Source of the DNA: Lepidurus packardi | Lineage: Eukaryota; Arthropoda; Branchiopoda; Notostraca; Triopsidae | Assembly: GCA_023053545.1 (NCBI GenBank) | Contig: JAKZAN010000004.1 | Location: 8,370,001 to 8,434,000 of the forward strand | Direction: 5' to 3' | DNA length: 64,000 nucleotides | Shown here: positions 49,979-61,005 of the stretch, piece after piece | Layout of the letters: each line of letters opens with the position of its first letter | Numbering within the stretch: the first letter of the stretch is position 1 | Notes under the pieces: generated by a model | Told to the model about the DNA's origin: nothing | The model's database searches: none | The model's input: the letters and a program-made list of their open reading frames with translations, nothing else | Translations under genes and position numbers: made by a program

Positions 49979-52900
49979 TTAACGGTGATTTTCGTTTCGT
50001 TTGTTTAGAGATAGCAATGCCTTTTCTCTTAGCTTCCTTTCCAATTCTTCGTTTTCCCGGGTGGGCTTTCTTTCGTCACCACTGTCCGTTTTTGCATCCT
50101 AGTCCAGTAAATAGAAAGGCACCAAAAAATAAAAAGATTTACGTCCACATTTCTCTCCCTCAACCCAAACCTCCCAGTACCATCACAAGTAACATCAAAA
50201 ACTAAGGATTTGTCATAGAAAATCTTCAACTTACTTCGTCAGACGAAGATCCAGCCGCCTTGCTCCTCTTCTTGCTCTTCTTATGCTTCTTTTCCTTCTT
50301 CTTCTTCTTTTTCTTATCCTTCTTCTTCTTTTTCTTTTTAGTTTCCTCAGCTTCACTTGAAGACTCGGAAGTCTCGTGCTTCTTCTTCTTTTTCTTCCTC
50401 TTTTCAATCTCGGGACTCGATTCTTCCTCTTCAGACTCGGACGAAGAGGCTTGACGCTTTTTAGCCTTCACCGGATTCTCCGGTTTGGCTTTTACTGGCT
50501 TCTTGTCTACTTTGGCAGGGCTAGGCGAAGAAGAACGAGAGCGAGACACATGAACTGGCGCAGGTCGAGCCACAACCCTACAGAATAAAATTATAATGTT
50601 AAGAATTTCAGTAAAAATAGAAATAAATAAATGAGTATGCAAAGGATATACCTTTCTATCTTATAATCTCGATCTCTTCCAGCTTTACGATACGGCGAAG
50701 GTGTCCTGGACAGCTTCCTGGACTTCGCTAATGCCTCTCGTTCCTTTTCCTTGATTCGCTCATCCAACTTCTCCTTAATCTTCCTAGAACGTTCCTTTTC
50801 ATCAGCACTTGAGTCTTTTCTGGGTCTGTAATGTCTTTTGCCCTTTCCATGACGATCACCTTCACTATCGGAGCCAGACGACGCTTTGCGAGCAACTGGT
50901 TCAGGGGAAGGCGATCTTGATGACGACGAGCTGGACGCACTAATGATTAAAAATGTTAGTTAAAGTAACTGAAGATTTTTTGTAATCTTTCTAATAAAAA
51001 AAAACTACCTGGAGTCAGATTTGGCTCGTGCTACAACTTTCTCTCCGCCTCTTTTGGCGTCCTGGGCGGGTACATTCTGCCCAGCTAGGGCCAAGAGTTT
51101 GGCTTGCACGCCCGAAACTGCATGTTGGGCGTTCTTGCCACTTGCTTCGACCACTTTCGGCGCTGCTCGCGCTGGCGGAGGTGAACGAGAGCGGGAACGA
51201 CGCGTAGGACGTACTGGGGACCTTGCTGGGCGACGATCCCTTTCAGGAGAACGTCCAGCACCTCGACGAGGAGCAGCAGGTTGGGAATTACCAGCAGGAG
51301 GAGCTCCCCTACGACGATCTCCAGGCGAATTGCGTCTTGGGATGCTTGGTCTACGCCGTTCAGGGCTACGGCGTTTCCTATCAGGAGAGATGGAGCGACT
51401 ACGCGGTCTCCGTATTGGACGATCGCGGTCTGAACGATTCCGCTCCCTGGAACGCGATCTCGAGATGCGGCGACGCGGAGGAGGAGACCGCGTCCTTGAT
51501 CGACGACGCGAACGAGATCTGGACTTGGATCGACGTCGATCACGCGAACGAGAGCGAGACCTTTTATTGCTTCGCTTGTCACGTGACTTGGAACGTGACC
51601 TAGAACGAAGTTTAATTTCACGTTTGCTAGATCCGTTGGCGGATTCTTCGGGTTTCTTGGACACTTGGCTACTGTTGTCTTTCTCCTTTTTCATGCTGCT
51701 GCTGTCTTTTTCCTTCTCCTTTAAGCTGGAAATTGTCAACTTCTCTTTGGCTTTGTCGTCTTTTTCACGCTCGTTCACTTTCTTCTCAATCCTGGCTTTA
51801 ACTTCTTCTACGCGCTCTTGCTCCTCCTAGACAAATCGACACAATTAGAAACAAAATCGATTAAGAATGAATCATTAGAAAATACAGTGTAAAGCAACTA
51901 AAGTTAAATAACACAGCCAAAACACGGCAAAAAAATATCGACTTAATGATAACAATTCTAGCTGATATACCGATTACACCTACACATATCGATATTTAAC
52001 GAAAACGATACATAAAGGAAAAATAGGGAAATTCATATAAATCTTAAAAGTTTAACTCGAATTAAACATTTAATGGAAAACGCATGTTCAGGACTAAAAC
52101 ACTCTCAGTGATAAGACCAAACTTTTTCAGAAAATTACAATTAATTATCAAAAGGAAATTCGATGGTACCATTCTCTTCTTAATTTCCTCCTTTTTCTGA
52201 GCAACGAGAGGGGCAGGAATGCCCGACGAAGTTTCCTGTGCCGACAACAGCATATCCCACAGCTCACCCATGAAAATTCGCGCGTTTTTTCCATTAAGGA
52301 AGCCAGTGATACTAATCTGCATACGTTTGGGGTCTGGCATCTATTGGAAAGCAAGAGAAATAAACAGAGGCAAATAAAACGCATTAGATCATTCCATTGA
52401 ACACCCAAAAATCTGTGACAAATCTTGAAAAAAATTGGATCTGAATTAGTTTTTACAAAGTAACACCTTCTTGGTTTGATCGTACCGACCACAAAAACAG
52501 CCCACAAGGCTGCTTTTCAAGCATCTTGCATTGGAATCCTTTGTTAGCCATGCCCATAGCCAAGCAAAACCTCGCCCAACTGAAAGAGCGGAACTTTGTT
52601 CAAAAGCTCCCGCGCAAAGGGGGCGTGGTACCAGCAAAGGTCGTCTTTTTCATGATTGCAGAAGACGAACCCAATGAAAAAAGCTTCCACTAGCCCTTTT
52701 CCAATGTGTCAGACCCCCCAAAATGGATCCGAAAGGGGAGCCTAACACTATGCGGAGAGACTGGGGTTCTCTTTGGTAAGCTATGAGGCAAAGGAGAACT
52801 CGGCTGAGCTCTTTTTCCAAACAGCGCCCCGTAAACCAGAGAACCCAAGTCAAATGAGAGAGACCGGAAGTGGGAGGAGCATGTATCCATGGCATGCTCC

Positions 52901-53662
52901 CCGGATTTGGGGCCTCTCGCGAGACTTTTGTCCCCCATTTACAGTAAATGGAGGGGGCACATGACCATACAGCTTACACAGCCTTGATATGTGAAACAGA
53001 CCAGTACATATGAGATCATGAACAATAAAAAAAGTGCAAAAAACGAGGCAAAATAATGCAGTTCAGAAATTACGAGGGCAAATGAAGATTTGCCCAAAGA
53101 ATAAACGGAATCTCGTTCTACCTTTTCAGCTTCCAACTGATGAAAAATGTAGTCAACTACAACTTCATCTTCCATTCCCAACAATTCTGTTATCCGGTTG
53201 GAAATCCATGGTTTCAAGGTTTCCAGCTTGATCTTGGTCATATCCACCTGATAATTTGCATATATTAGCCTTCGCTGTAGCTTAGCATTGTTTTACGAGA
53301 AATTTTGAAAGGGAAAGTTGGCAAAGAGTACCTTCTTGGTTAAGTTGTCTGAAAATTTCATTTGTTTCATGAGCTTCTTCTCCTTGTCGCTGAACCGGTT
53401 GTCTTGCTCGGTCGAGGTTCCCTGTTTTAGTAAAACATACTTAATCAATACTAAAAAGAAGCTAGCTATTATCTTTGCCCAAGCAACAAATTATTTTTGC
53501 TCAAGGACGCCATTTGCAAAAACCAAGATCCCTGAAACAAGGGAGGTTATGAATCTAGGTTAAATCCGGTAATATACCAGAAAACAACTTCAAACGATCA
53601 AAAGTAAATAAAGTTGAACGATTCTTTCTAAAACTTACACGGAAGAACCCAGCATCCGTCAT
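49979..53662 (-). CDS. SRRM1: Serine/arginine repetitive matrix protein 1 (SRm160)
   Basis: The gene is read leftward. Exon 1 ends MTDAGFFR/ at about 53639, and exon 2 continues GTSTEQDNRFSDKEKKLMKQ. The PWI domain spans two exons (KPWISNRITELLGMEDEVVV near 53230-53120; ITGFLNGKNARIFMGELWDM near 52330-52200). A long RS-rich exon (about 51830-51010) has dozens of SR/RS dipeptides. Further exons carry Lys-rich clusters. The last exon (49979-50090) gives ELERKLREKALLSLNKR, matching the conserved SRRM1 C-terminus. The protein is a splicing coactivator in exon-junction and SR complexes; PWI binds nucleic acid. The PWI domain is split by an intron of nearly 780 bp, ten times its neighbours. A 269-codon antisense frame over the RS exon is a repeat artefact. 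Confidence 0.93.
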
Positions 53663-54295
53663 TTTTAACCGTCTAAAAAAACACAAAATTCACTCGATGA
53701 AAATCCACGAGTAAATAAAGACGCTCGCAACAGTGGCGCCAAGACTGGTATCCATAGGAAACATTGAAGCTAGGGGCGCTTCAATCAATATCGAGAAAGA
53801 AGTGTAGACGTAACATTTATTACACCATGTATACAAAGGAACTATCAGCGAAGCGTAACAAAACTAGTTAAAGTCAAGGATAATCTGACCGCTGACCTAG
53901 ATTACTTCAGCATGTCTGTCGAAGGGGGGTTTAGGGTCCTTATTTGTTACGCCATAGATCGACCTTCAAAAGCTTGTTCACCTTGACTATTACTGTAACA
54001 TATAAGCATAACCATTTCAGACTTTCCGGAAGTTAGGGAATGCTGTTTTCCATCTCTAGGATCTATGGAGGGAGAATACTAACATCGATAGACCCTATGG
54101 TTATCTTGGCTTCTTTCTCTGCGGAAAAAGTTTCCGTGTCGGGTTTTTCGAGATTTCCTACACTCGAGGCAAGGTTACGGAATGTACATAAAAGCTGAGT
54201 CCAATATGCAGTTTAGCATCATTGAACCCAACAACAGTTGGTCAGCTCAGTCTCTTATTTTAGAAAATATTATTTCTATCAAACTTAAGTACAAA
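53663..54295. other. Divergent intergenic region with TATA-like box
   Basis: Holds the SRRM1 promoter and, near 54186-54195, an ACATAAAAGC TATA-like element about 105 bp upstream of the next start codon, with leader sequence TCAGTTTAGC following. No exon seen in the rest. Confidence 0.55.
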
Positions 54296-54729
54296 ATGGC
54301 GATTCCCAAGTCTATCGTGGTAATTTTTTGCTATCAACAACTTTAAGAGAGTTATTTTATTTTATAGCTTGTTTCTTTTCGTAGTTTTTGGCCGTCTTTG
54401 GTCTGGCAATTACGTTCGTTCTAGCCGAAGAATTGGTGCAAGTACAAGCAGAAGACCAAGACCAAACCGAAGACTTGGAAGGATCTGAATTCCTATTGGA
54501 AAAATTGATCCATAAGTTGGTTTACAAACATGAAAAGAAAGCATACAAACATGGAGGATATGGACATGGCGGATATGGCAGCTATGGAGGTGGATATGGC
54601 GGCGGCTATGGAGGTGGGTATGGCGGCAGTTATGGCGGATATGGTCAGTCATACGGAGGCTATGCCCCATCGTATGGAGGTTACGGTAGCCACGGCTATG
54701 GCGGCGGTGCTCATTACTACCGAAGATAG
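54296..54729 (+). CDS. Gly/Tyr-rich secreted protein (cuticle-like)
   Basis: Two exons (54296-54319 and 54385-54729) join in frame to 122 residues. The first exon of eight codons plus the next gives a signal peptide (MAIPKSIVFLAVFGLAI...FVLA). An acidic, Gln-rich propeptide-like stretch follows, then a Lys/His segment, then GGYGGGYGGGYGGSYGGY-type repeats to HYYRR. Small secreted GY-rich proteins in arthropods and nematodes are often cuticle components or antimicrobial peptides (caenacin/neuropeptide-like); which applies here is not decidable from sequence alone. The exon layout (tiny first exon, TATA promoter) is the same as in the secreted gene at 30888. Confidence 0.8.
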
Positions 54730-54968
54730 AAGATATTTCTGCCCTGTTACTAATTAGAATTGATACTCCACTGCCACTAATTTAATAAACATATTTGAAC
54801 TTGACAAACGGTTTTTTCGTTACTAATGGCTTAGTAATCACGTATGGTTAACAAGACTCCTTAAATCTTTAGCTTCACGAGAAGAACGTATACCAAAGAA
54901 ACAAAAGGCTAAAAGAAAATTTGCGTGAAAATGAATTAAAACGGATTTTCCCGCCAAAATTAACGGAG

Positions 54969-57900
54969 ATGACTAAAGGCAGCCATTCGCATTCCCGATT
55001 TCCACGGCTTTGCAGTTCGTCTGTTGGCAGGGAAACCACGCCTTTAAAAATTCGTAAACTCTGTTTGCTGATGACACGTTGCGTGAGAATTTCCTTGAAT
55101 ATTATCAGGTGAAATAGTGTACTTTATATACGCTAATTACTGAGTTTATCAATGTAATTTCTAATTATGTGTTGTAGGATGTATTCTAAACGGACGCAAC
55201 CCACATGGCAGGCCCCTGAGGGTAAAGATGCACCACGTTTGAAACTTTTCAACAGTTTGACACGCCAAAAAGAAGAATTTGTGCCCCAAAATGGCAAGAA
55301 AGTTCTCTGGTACAGTTGCGGTCCCACGGTTTACGATGCCTCTCACATGGGACATGCTAGGTCAGTATTAACCATCTTATACATATTTTTTATAAAATTT
55401 CTATAAAACAAATAAGAAACTTATATCGGAAAAAAGATTATCTTTACAAACTGTTGCAGGTCGTATATCTCCTTTGACATTCTCCGTCGTGTCTTGACCA
55501 ATTACTTCGGCTACGATGTCCAATACGTTATGAACATTACGGATATCGATGATAAAATCATTAAAAGAGCAAGGCAGAACCATTTATACGATAATTATGT
55601 CAAAGAAGGAAATAATTTGCAGAAAGTTATGGATGATACTACTGCCGCTCTTCACGTAACCACCTTGAATCCCTAAGTGTAACTTATTAAAGCGAGAACG
55701 TCATTTTTATTTAGATCTTCACTGCCGCCGTGCAAAAAACAACTGATCCCGACAAGAAAGTCATGCAAGAAAAGCTTTTATCCAGAGTAAACACTGCTGT
55801 ACAAGAAGTTGAAGCCGCCGTGAAATCCAAAAATGAGTCCCAGCTCCAGACTTCCAAAACCGTACTTCAATTGCTTCATTGTTTCCATTTCAGCTCCGTG
55901 GTTATTATTTGCTAATTTTTTCTCTCACTCTTCTCATCAGGTGCTCTTAACCGAGGCCAAAGATCTTTTATCTGATTGGTTGGATGGTCAAAAAGGCCAT
56001 TCAGTAACAGACAACGCCATTTTCGCCTCTTTTCCTCGGTTTTGGGAAACCGATTTTCATTCAGACATGAATAACCTCCAAGTTTTACCCGCAGACGTTG
56101 TCACCCGCGTTAGCGAGTACATCCCAGAGATTGTTGCGTACATCCAGAAGATCATAGACAATAAACTCGCTTACGAAGCCAACGGTTCGGTCTATTTCGA
56201 TGTGGCTCGCTTCGACACCCATCCCAATCACCACTACGCCAAACTTGTACCCGAAGCCTATGGCGACAGCAAAGCTTTACAAGAGGGCGAGGGAGATTTG
56301 AGCGTTTCGGAAGAAAGACTGTCCGAAAAACGCTCAGCCAATGATTTCGCGCTCTGGAAGGCCTCCAAAGAAGGAGAACCATCATGGGATTCCCCTTGGG
56401 GGCGTGGCCGTCCTGGCTGGCATATTGAATGCTCTGTTATGGCGTCAGCTATTTGCGGAGAGTCCTTAGATATCCATACTGGGGGCGTGGACTTGAAGTT
56501 TCCTCACCATGATAACGAACTGGCCCAAGCAGAAGTAAACAAATCTAATAATTGTACGAATAATTAGCAAATAAAATTAATTTTACTTATTTACATAGGC
56601 TTACTATGAAAATGATCATTGGGTGCGTTATTTCCTCCATACTGGACACTTGACGATTGCGGGATGCAAAATGTCAAAATCATTGAAGAATTTTGTGACA
56701 ATCAAAGACGCGTTGGCTAAACACTCCGCCCGGCAATTAAGATTCGCTTTTTTGCTCCATTCCTGGAAAGACACGCTTGATTACAGTCCGCATACTATGG
56801 AAATCGCCATTCAGTATGAGAAATTCCTGAATGTATGTGAAAAATTTGTTGTTTTCATTATTAATTTACGAATTTTCTAGGAGTTTTTCTTGACCGTCAA
56901 GGATATAGTGAGATCAGGTCCCAGTTTTGGTACGGACTTGTTCGAGAAATGGTCCCGAGGTGACTTGGATATGAACCAAACTTTTTCCGACATCCAAGCT
57001 CGAGTTCACGCATCCTTGTGTGGTAAATTTTAAACAACTTCATCCCAAATCTATTTAATCAAATTTTATTTTTTATTTTTGGACTCTAGATAATGTGGAT
57101 ACCAGAGCTTGTTTGGATGCTATCAGGGAACTAGTCTCCGCTTGCAATATCTACGTGAGGAAATCCTCTCCGAATAGACTATTGATGAAGAATGTGGCGT
57201 TGTATATTACCAAATTATTCAGGATTTTTGGTACTCTTGATGATGATGAGAGTATTGGGTTCTCAGCCACTTCCCAAGGCAATTCCGGAGTCAACGTAAG
57301 ACTTTTTTTTTTTTTTACTTTACGGGCTTGGTTTTTCAAAAAGAATATGTCTTACGTAACTTATTCCTATTTTTTTTATACATTCTTAAGTTGTATCAAT
57401 TATTTTCTATGATTATGATTTTAGAGCGAAGAATTGGTTTTACCGTACTTAAGGGCGTTGGCTACATTCCGTGATGAAGTTCGCGTTAGCGCACGGAATT
57501 TGAAGGCCACGCCCATCTTGGAGGCTTGTGATAAGCTGCGGGATGAAATTTTACCCAATTTGGGGGTTCGTTTGGAAGATCGTGAGGAAGGACAGCCTCC
57601 TGCCTTAAAACTCGTGGACCGAGAGACATTAGTCAAAGAAAGGGATGCGAAAAAAGCCTTAGAGGAAGCGAAACGACTAGAAAAGGAAAAGCAGAAGGCG
57701 GATTTGGCCGCCCAACAAGCGTTGAAGGAAGCTCAAAAGAAAATCCCGCCCACCGAGATGTTTAAAAGTGAAATAGACAAGTATTCTGCCTTTGATGACA
57801 AGGTAAGATTGTATTTAAGGATTGCTGGAACTGAGTTTTATGCACATAGTTTACTAATTCTGCTTGTAATTGCAGGGCATGCCTACGCATGACACGGAAG

Positions 57901-57998
57901 GAAAAGAGATCAGCAAAGGGCAGCTAAAGAAGTTGCAGAAACTCTACCAAACGCAAGAGAAGAAATATCAGGAGTACTTAGCTTCAGAAAAAAAATAA
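54969..57998 (+). CDS. CARS1: Cysteinyl-tRNA synthetase, with possible N-terminal extension
   Basis: The usual start would be ATG 55179, the second base of an exon beginning at 55178. Upstream, 54969-55108 is open from an ATG and splices in frame (47 extra residues rich in Arg/Ser/Lys, few acidic). The core has the HIGH-type motif [15 protein letters not shown], the eukaryotic insertion [20 protein letters not shown], the zinc-site region WHIECSVMA with [15 protein letters not shown] in [14 protein letters not shown], and the anticodon-binding region near 57430-57600. A Lys/Glu coiled segment and the conserved end [18 protein letters not shown] finish before TAA 57996-57998. The length and insertions fit cytosolic CARS1. 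It charges tRNA-Cys. The SDHAF2 gene is convergent with 130 bp between stops. Confidence 0.93.
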
Positions 57999-58128
57999 AG
58001 CAGTGTACTTTGGGTTGATTTGGCTTATAATTTATTGGAGAATGGATGGGAGGATACAATTTTGCTGCTAATGAACATGTATTTAAACTCACGAATTTCC
58101 CTAAAAAATTAATTTACAAAAGTGAAGA

Positions 58129-58741
58129 TTAGTCCAGATCAGGCTGGCATAGTCGAGCTTCTTTGCCTTGGTTTTGTACGTGTTTCTTGAAAAGATCAAG
58201 GATTTCAGTCTCGAATTCTACTGGAGTAGGACGAACGCCGGTAGCCCAGTAGTAAATCTCCCAGTCGTTGGAAGGTAAGTTAATTAGGCGGTCATATTGC
58301 TGAAGCTGTGGTTCGGTCATAGTTGAGAGGTATTTGGCAGCAAAAGTACTCAGTAATAAGCCGTTTTCGAGCATTCCACGTTTGCGAGACTGATATAACA
58401 ACCTGTAGTTACAAAAGTGGAGAAGCATACTAAACTTTTCAGGCACAGAATCGTTATTTACCTAGCTCTTTTGATTTCTGTGGATTCTCCTTCCTTTTCT
58501 ACATAAGGAGGGATCCAAGGCTCCTCTGCCACACCATCAACAAGGCCAAAATTTCCAGAATTATTTGAAGATAATTGCCTGAATCGTATACAAGGGCCCA
58601 AACTGCATTTCTGCAATAAAATGGAATATTTTAACAAAACAACCACAAAATACGACAAAACCGAACAGTAAAGTTCAAGTATGAAATTCTTACCCTTATT
58701 CTGCACGCTTGAAACACCACTGAAGCTGAAAAGCGAGACAT
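58129..58741 (-). CDS. SDHAF2: Succinate dehydrogenase assembly factor 2
   Basis: Three exons are read leftward from ATG 58741 to the stop near 58129. The N-terminus ([16 protein letters not shown]) is Arg/Ser-rich, typical of mitochondrial import. The SdhE-family core has the [20 protein letters not shown] motif (the conserved RGxxE flavinylation segment is RKRGMLEN), then [14 protein letters not shown] and the acidic C-terminus. In other animals the protein helps attach FAD covalently to SDHA in the matrix. Its start codon faces that of ETFRF1 across 297 bp. Confidence 0.93.
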
Positions 58742-59038
58742 TTTAATTACCAACAAGTTTCTTTTACGACTTATGTAATTATGTAAGACAACAGACATGC
58801 AAAAAAAAATTCATAATAGAAATGCACGTGTGAATAGGCGTGGTCTAAAAAATTTTCTGGGTTTTTCTGCTAGGAAGCCCTTTCCCATTAGGCGTGCAAT
58901 TTTGTTGTAGGTTGAATAAAAAATTCCCTTTACATTTAGGACAAGTAAGGCGGTAAATTTTCGGCACTAAGTAGTGCGAATCATGCCTGTGATTATCTAG
59001 TTTATTGACAAGTAAAAATAGCCGACCTTTGTATAACA

Positions 59039-59344
59039 ATGGCGTCGCAAAAATCCCGAGTGATTACCTTGTATAAAACGGTAAGTTTTTATCAACATAT
59101 GATAACAGAAGAAAAGATTTTTAATGTTTCTAATTAGCTTCTTCATCTGGGGAAAGACTACCCAGGTGGCGGAGAATACTTCAGGGAAAAGCTTAAACGG
59201 AGCTTTATGAAGAATAAAGACGTGACGGACACAACCACTATTGAAACGTTGATTGCAAGAGGGGATTTTGTGGTCAAAGAATTAGAGAGCCTCTACATGT
59301 TACGTAAATATCGAGCGTTAAAAAAACGCTATTATGAAGAATAG
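59039..59344 (+). CDS. ETFRF1: LYR-motif protein ETFRF1 (LYRM5)
   Basis: Two exons (59039-59080, 59138-59344) join to 82 residues, the family length. It has the LYK variant of the LYR tripeptide in [16 protein letters not shown], followed by [15 protein letters not shown] and [19 protein letters not shown], matching animal LYRM5. The protein binds mitochondrial electron-transfer flavoprotein and in mammals promotes removal of its FAD. It is tiny, basic and intact here. POLR1D is convergent, 154 bp downstream. Confidence 0.92.
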
Positions 59345-59498
59345 AAGGGCTCGTTTGTGTTTTTCCATTCTGTCATGGAGAAAATTAGTTGTAAAATTTT
59401 ACTCGACAAATATTATTGGTTATTAAGTTAAATTTAAAATAAAAATGTGAATACAACTTTGTCATGTTTTGTATTGTTTATTAGAAGTGGGATTCAAT

Positions 59499-59951
59499 TT
59501 ATTGTACAGTTTGCTCTTTGAAAGATTCTACTTCTTGCTGGAACGTGCTTAGAATGTGGTCTGTGACCTGCTCTAGGTCTTCCAGACCTTTTCTAAGAGC
59601 TTCCTTAGCAGTTAAGGGCAGTCTGGTCTGGATCCTCATATGTAACTTATTTTCCGACGGATGTGGAATTGAATAACCACAGAAAGCGACAAAGGGACTA
59701 AGACATAATGATTATACTGAAACTATACAGGCTATTTTTTTGCAGTACTTCTTCATGATCATGTATCGTAACGCGTTTCCCAGAGTGTGACCTTCATCAC
59801 ACAACATGAAAGTTCGAGAGGTCTCATCGCAATCTGATTCCCCGGATAACTAGAAGTGGAACAATCGTTTAAAATAAAATTAACTAATTTTACTAGCAAC
59901 GTTCACGCTTACAACACTAAGCTTCCGAGTAGTTCCATCATCAATTTCCAT
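59499..59951 (-). CDS. POLR1D: RNA polymerase I/III subunit AC19
   Basis: Three coding exons are read leftward from ATG 59951 (MEIDDGTTRKLSV); the splice pattern suggests a further 5' non-coding exon near 60040. The product is about 113 residues with the RPB11/AC19 signature LCDEGHTLGNALRYMIMKK, FVAFCGYSIPHPSENKLHMRIQTR and a C-terminal helix (LEDLEQVTDHILSTF). AC19 pairs with AC40 as the alpha-like platform shared by Pol I and Pol III. The length fits the short animal forms. Confidence 0.9.
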
Positions 59952-60124
59952 TAATTTAGCTATGCAGTTGCTACTTAAATAAATATTAATTTGTTATTTT
60001 AAACAACAAGCACGTTGGATTCGTAATCAACGCCACTCACGTTTTTCTGTGTTCATTCCCCTATCCCAATTCGCTATTCGCATTTTTGTTTTGCAGCAAC
60101 GGAGGCGGAGTTTAAGTTTGTCCC

Positions 60125-60138
60125 GTTGTCATGACAAC
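60125..60138. promoter_or_regulatory. Palindromic X-box (RFX site)
   Basis: GTTGTCATGACAAC matches the X-box consensus GTHNYYATRRNAAC at every position and is a full inverted repeat. It lies between POLR1D and the Tubby-family gene, 868 bp upstream of the Tubby start codon. Confidence 0.7.
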
Positions 60139-60139
60139 T

Positions 60140-61005
60140 TGTAGATACGTATACACAATAATGTCGCGAAGCGCGACGAGTGTTTTGTGTCGTTTTCCTC
60201 GTCGTTTTATGATTAATTTAAGCGTAAAACGTGAAACTTCTGCCTTTCTGTGAGTACACTTCCCTTTTCGTCACTGTCACTTATAATTGAACATCTGTTC
60301 GTCTCTTTCTCGAGCCACAGCCCAACTATTCCATTCATAATTACTTACCGTCACTTCCGAAAAGTATTTCACAGCTCCAGGCCAGTTAATTAGGTTAAGA
60401 TAGCCTTTGCAATTTGACCCCTGTACGACCCACAAAAGCATTATCCACATATGGTCCTTTTGTTCCGTCGTTTTTTATTAACAGCCTCGAACTTCGTTAA
60501 TCTAAAAGGATCCTTTGAGTTTGACCTCATTTATTCATCTTCCACTTAAAAAATTTCTGTAAAGGGTTAACGATTCCGTCTAAACATGTTTGCTCTCCGG
60601 CTTATACTCTCCTCGTCCCCACAATACAACATGTTACCATTACCTGCGATGAAACGGTCGTCATGGTAACCTATTTTGTGATGAAAACCCGTTAATCAGA
60701 GCAATCCCGTCCCAAGCATTGCCTGGTACAAACCTTTTTGCCTTCATAAAGCTGCAATGCAGTTACAAAGAACATTATCTGCGCATCCTATAGGTCACAC
60801 CAGTTTTCCTTCAGATTCAAAGAATTTTCCAAAAATTAAACAAGACACATTCATAGTGTTTTCGTACATGTCAAACTCGTCAGCACTCACAATAACTGAC
60901 CTTGTTTTATCGATTTGTGGAGTAACCCTTTTCCTTATTTAGGACTTCTCGCTGGTCAGTACGTCATTCGGTTTGTTCCTACGTCCGTTCTCAGTTAATC
61001 CCAAC
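60140..61005. other. 5' region of the Tubby-family gene
   Basis: No protein-coding exon recognised; the frame 60757-60942 lacks motifs. It likely holds 5' UTR exons and introns: an acceptor-like TTCTCAG precedes the start exon at about 60995. Confidence 0.5.
60657..60670. promoter_or_regulatory. Second X-box (RFX site)
   Basis: GTCGTCATGGTAAC also matches GTHNYYATRRNAAC at every position. It lies 336 bp upstream of the Tubby start codon. Confidence 0.65.

Noticed and set aside
51021..51830. 269-codon plus-strand frame rich in Arg, Glu and Leu
   Set aside because: It is antisense to the RS-repeat exon of SRRM1; RS codon repeats leave the reverse strand open.
58845..59039. 64-codon minus-strand frame with CPKC
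   Set aside because: It occupies the shared SDHAF2/ETFRF1 promoter, has no splice partner and no family match.
60757..60942. 61-codon frame upstream of the Tubby-family gene
   Set aside because: No motif and no in-frame splice into the Tubby start exon; probably 5' UTR or intron.
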